Shown here: positions 62,901 to 64,000 of the stretch, piece after piece | Layout of the letters: every line of letters starts with the position of its first letter | How positions within the stretch are numbered: position 1 is the stretch's first letter | Source: Symmachiella dynata | GTDB lineage: Bacteria > Planctomycetota > Planctomycetia > Planctomycetales > Planctomycetaceae | NCBI RefSeq assembly: GCF_007747995.1 | Contig: NZ_CP036276.1 | Span: 6,376,001 to 6,440,000 of the forward strand | Direction: 5' to 3' | Length of the DNA: 64,000 bases | Notes under the pieces: model-generated | Seen by the model: the letters and a program-made list of their open reading frames with translations, nothing else | Database searches by the model: none | Told to the model about the DNA's origin: nothing | Program-made: the position numbers and the translations under genes

Positions 62901-64000
62901 CTAGAGCCGGATAAAGATGTTGTGCTTCTCAAGATGGCGTACAAACAGATAGTTAATGGCCATGAAGACAAACGTGATAAACCAGCAGTACCACAAAGGC
63001 GAATCATTCGGTGCGAGGTTATGCATCGAGTGTCCCACGACGTGGTGGATCGCATAAGCGGCCAGAGGATTCATACCGAAGGTACGGAACACGCCGATAT
63101 GCATGCCGTTGATATCCGACAGCAAAATGAACAACGCATAAATCGCAATCGCGACCCCTGTGGCGAAGAGGATAAACGAAACGCTGACCATCCGCTTGTA
63201 CATCATCCAATAGTTCCACTGCCGTCCATACTCGTAGTGCTGCGCACCTAAAAGGCTTCGGTTGAGTTGCTCCAATTCTTTCTGTTGCTTCTCATCCAAT
63301 TCCGGCATCGCTTCTAACTCATCTCTCTTTTTGAGACGGTCGTTGACAGATTTTTGATCGGGGTGCGGCGGCATGACAAATGGCGGTTCGGCCAACAGGT
63401 CCGATAACCCGCGGCCCGCAGCCTTGCTGAAATCAGGGATCATGGGATCCTGCGCATACTTTGCCACGTCGCCCGGTTTTTGCGGAGCGTTGTTCGCCAT
63501 TTGCTTGAGGAGCGGCTTGGGTTTTTTCTCTTTCCCTTTTTTGCCTTTCCCTGGTTTGCCCTTGGCCTTTTTATCCTTGGCCGGTTTGCCTTCTTCTTTC
63601 TTGCCTTCTTCTTTTTTATCCGTTGCTTTTTCGCCTGCGGTCTTTTTGTCCTCGGCCTTTTTGTCCTCGGCCTTTTTGTCTTTGGCTTGGGATTCTTTCG
63701 CCGGCTCTTCCTTTGCCGGCTCTTCCTTTGCCGGTTCTGCTTTTGCTGGTTCTGCCTTCTCTTTCTGGTCCTTAGCTTTTTCGTCGCTGGCCTTTTTGTC
63801 TCCGCCTTCTTTTTCGGAGGCTTCTTTTTTCGCGGCTGGTTTTTCCGGGGCTGCGGGGAGCGGGGTGTCGTAGAACCGTGTGCCGCAAGAGAGTATGTAG
63901 CCGATGATCATGAACACAGCAGCAAACAGAAAGATCTTGCCACCGGCGTTTTTGCGGGTATTCGTCGCCAGAATGTCATAGACCAGCGAACCGGCCAACA
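62901..64000 (-). CDS. Acyltransferase-like membrane protein with long charged insert, N-terminus cut by window edge
   Basis: The visible 365 residues are the C-terminal part of a membrane protein. One helix (IFLFAAVFMIIGYILSCGTR) precedes about 130 residues of Lys/Glu/Ala/Pro repeats, then two or three more helices ending FGMNPLAAYAIHHVVGHSMH and FITFVFMAINYLFVRHLEKH. The ending resembles heparan-alpha-glucosaminide N-acetyltransferase (NagX/DUF5009) proteins, which usually lack such an insert. No ATG start is seen in the window, so the gene continues to the right. Confidence 0.65.
   Translation of the reverse strand, partial: LAGSLVYDILATNTRKNAGGKIFLFAAVFMIIGYILSCGTRFYDTPLPAAPEKPAAKKEASEKEGGDKKASDEKAKDQKEKAEPAKAEPAKEEPAKEEPAKESQAKDKKAEDKKAEDKKTAGEKATDKKEEGKKEEGKPAKDKKAKGKPGKGKKGKEKKPKPLLKQMANNAPQKPGDVAKYAQDPMIPDFSKAAGRGLSDLLAEPPFVMPPHPDQKSVNDRLKKRDELEAMPELDEKQQKELEQLNRSLLGAQHYEYGRQWNYWMMYKRMVSVSFILFATGVAIAIYALFILLSDINGMHIGVFRTFGMNPLAAYAIHHVVGHSMHNLAPNDSPLWYCWFITFVFMAINYLFVRHLEKHNIFIRL
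63500..63840. repeat. Low-complexity coding repeats in the charged insert
   Basis: Within the acyltransferase-like gene, short tandem units such as CCTCGGCCTTTTTGT (63651-63680) and GGCTCTTCCTTTGCC (63702-63732) recur, encoding AEDKK and AKEEP repeats. These are expandable coding repeats, not a CRISPR array. Confidence 0.75.

Noticed and set aside
63500-63840. Possible CRISPR-like tandem repeats
   Set aside because: Repeats are contiguous, imperfect and in frame with Lys/Glu/Ala/Pro codons; there are no spacers and no cas genes. No CRISPR array was found in the window.

Overview
The window looks like a planctomycete chromosome (Planctomycetes/Planctomycetota). The evidence is gene content: a Tat-exported DUF1501 protein, a tandem DUF1080 lipoprotein, an exported multiheme cytochrome carrying HEAT and TPR repeats, secretin-N-domain proteins without a secretin pore, a ResB-CcsA fusion, many exported proteins of unknown function, and short dispersed palindromic repeats between genes. 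The genus cannot be fixed from the sequence alone.

Positions 1-7918 are the right-hand end of an integrated phage-like element. Its genes all run leftward: a coiled-coil/zinc-ribbon protein, a possible winged-helix protein, an excisionase-like HTH protein, an ERCC4-type nuclease, a zinc-ribbon protein translationally coupled to a primase-helicase, a small-terminase-like protein, another zinc-ribbon protein, the large terminase and two unknowns, the last cut by the window edge. An unusual 43-bp interrupted inverted repeat built from a 9-bp unit lies between the primase and small-terminase genes. The element ends at a displaced 3' half of a tRNA-Thr(CGT) gene that still has its own terminator. 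This is the expected attachment scar; the intact tRNA and the integrase should lie to the left, outside the window.

Positions 8.2-26 kb carry an ECF sigma/anti-sigma/secretin-N-domain operon, MurJ, an orphan sugar-binding lipoprotein, a DUF1080 lipoprotein, an octaheme cytochrome, a xylose-isomerase-like TIM barrel, a Trm112-like protein followed by an exported methyltransferase, a BioF-like synthase with a dehalogenase-like hydrolase, an M24 peptidase, thioredoxin reductase and a zinc-ribbon membrane protein.

Positions 26-47.5 kb carry PanB, a divergent 60-residue CsrA-like protein, a D-2-hydroxyacid dehydrogenase, a DUF2079 membrane protein, a glycerophosphodiester phosphodiesterase, a mannonate-dehydratase-like enolase-superfamily enzyme, a cupredoxin/carboxypeptidase-regulatory-like exported protein, a PQQ-type sugar dehydrogenase, a 980-residue secretin-N-domain protein, a DUF1501 protein, TsaE, ThiL, HtrA, a TPR protein, an SLC13 transporter and a universal stress protein.

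Positions 48-64 kb carry a GyrA-type topoisomerase subunit with a highly altered quinolone-determining region, dTDP-glucose dehydratase, UDP-glucose dehydrogenase, RF2 with its programmed frameshift, a RidA-like protein, the ResB-CcsA cytochrome c assembly fusion, an M14-like exported peptidase, an SMP-30/gluconolactonase-like protein, and the C-terminal part of an acyltransferase-like membrane protein with a long charged insert.

Functions were assigned by reading translations and motifs; no database search was run. Several starts were moved to GTG or TTG codons where a ribosome binding site or operon overlap decides them.
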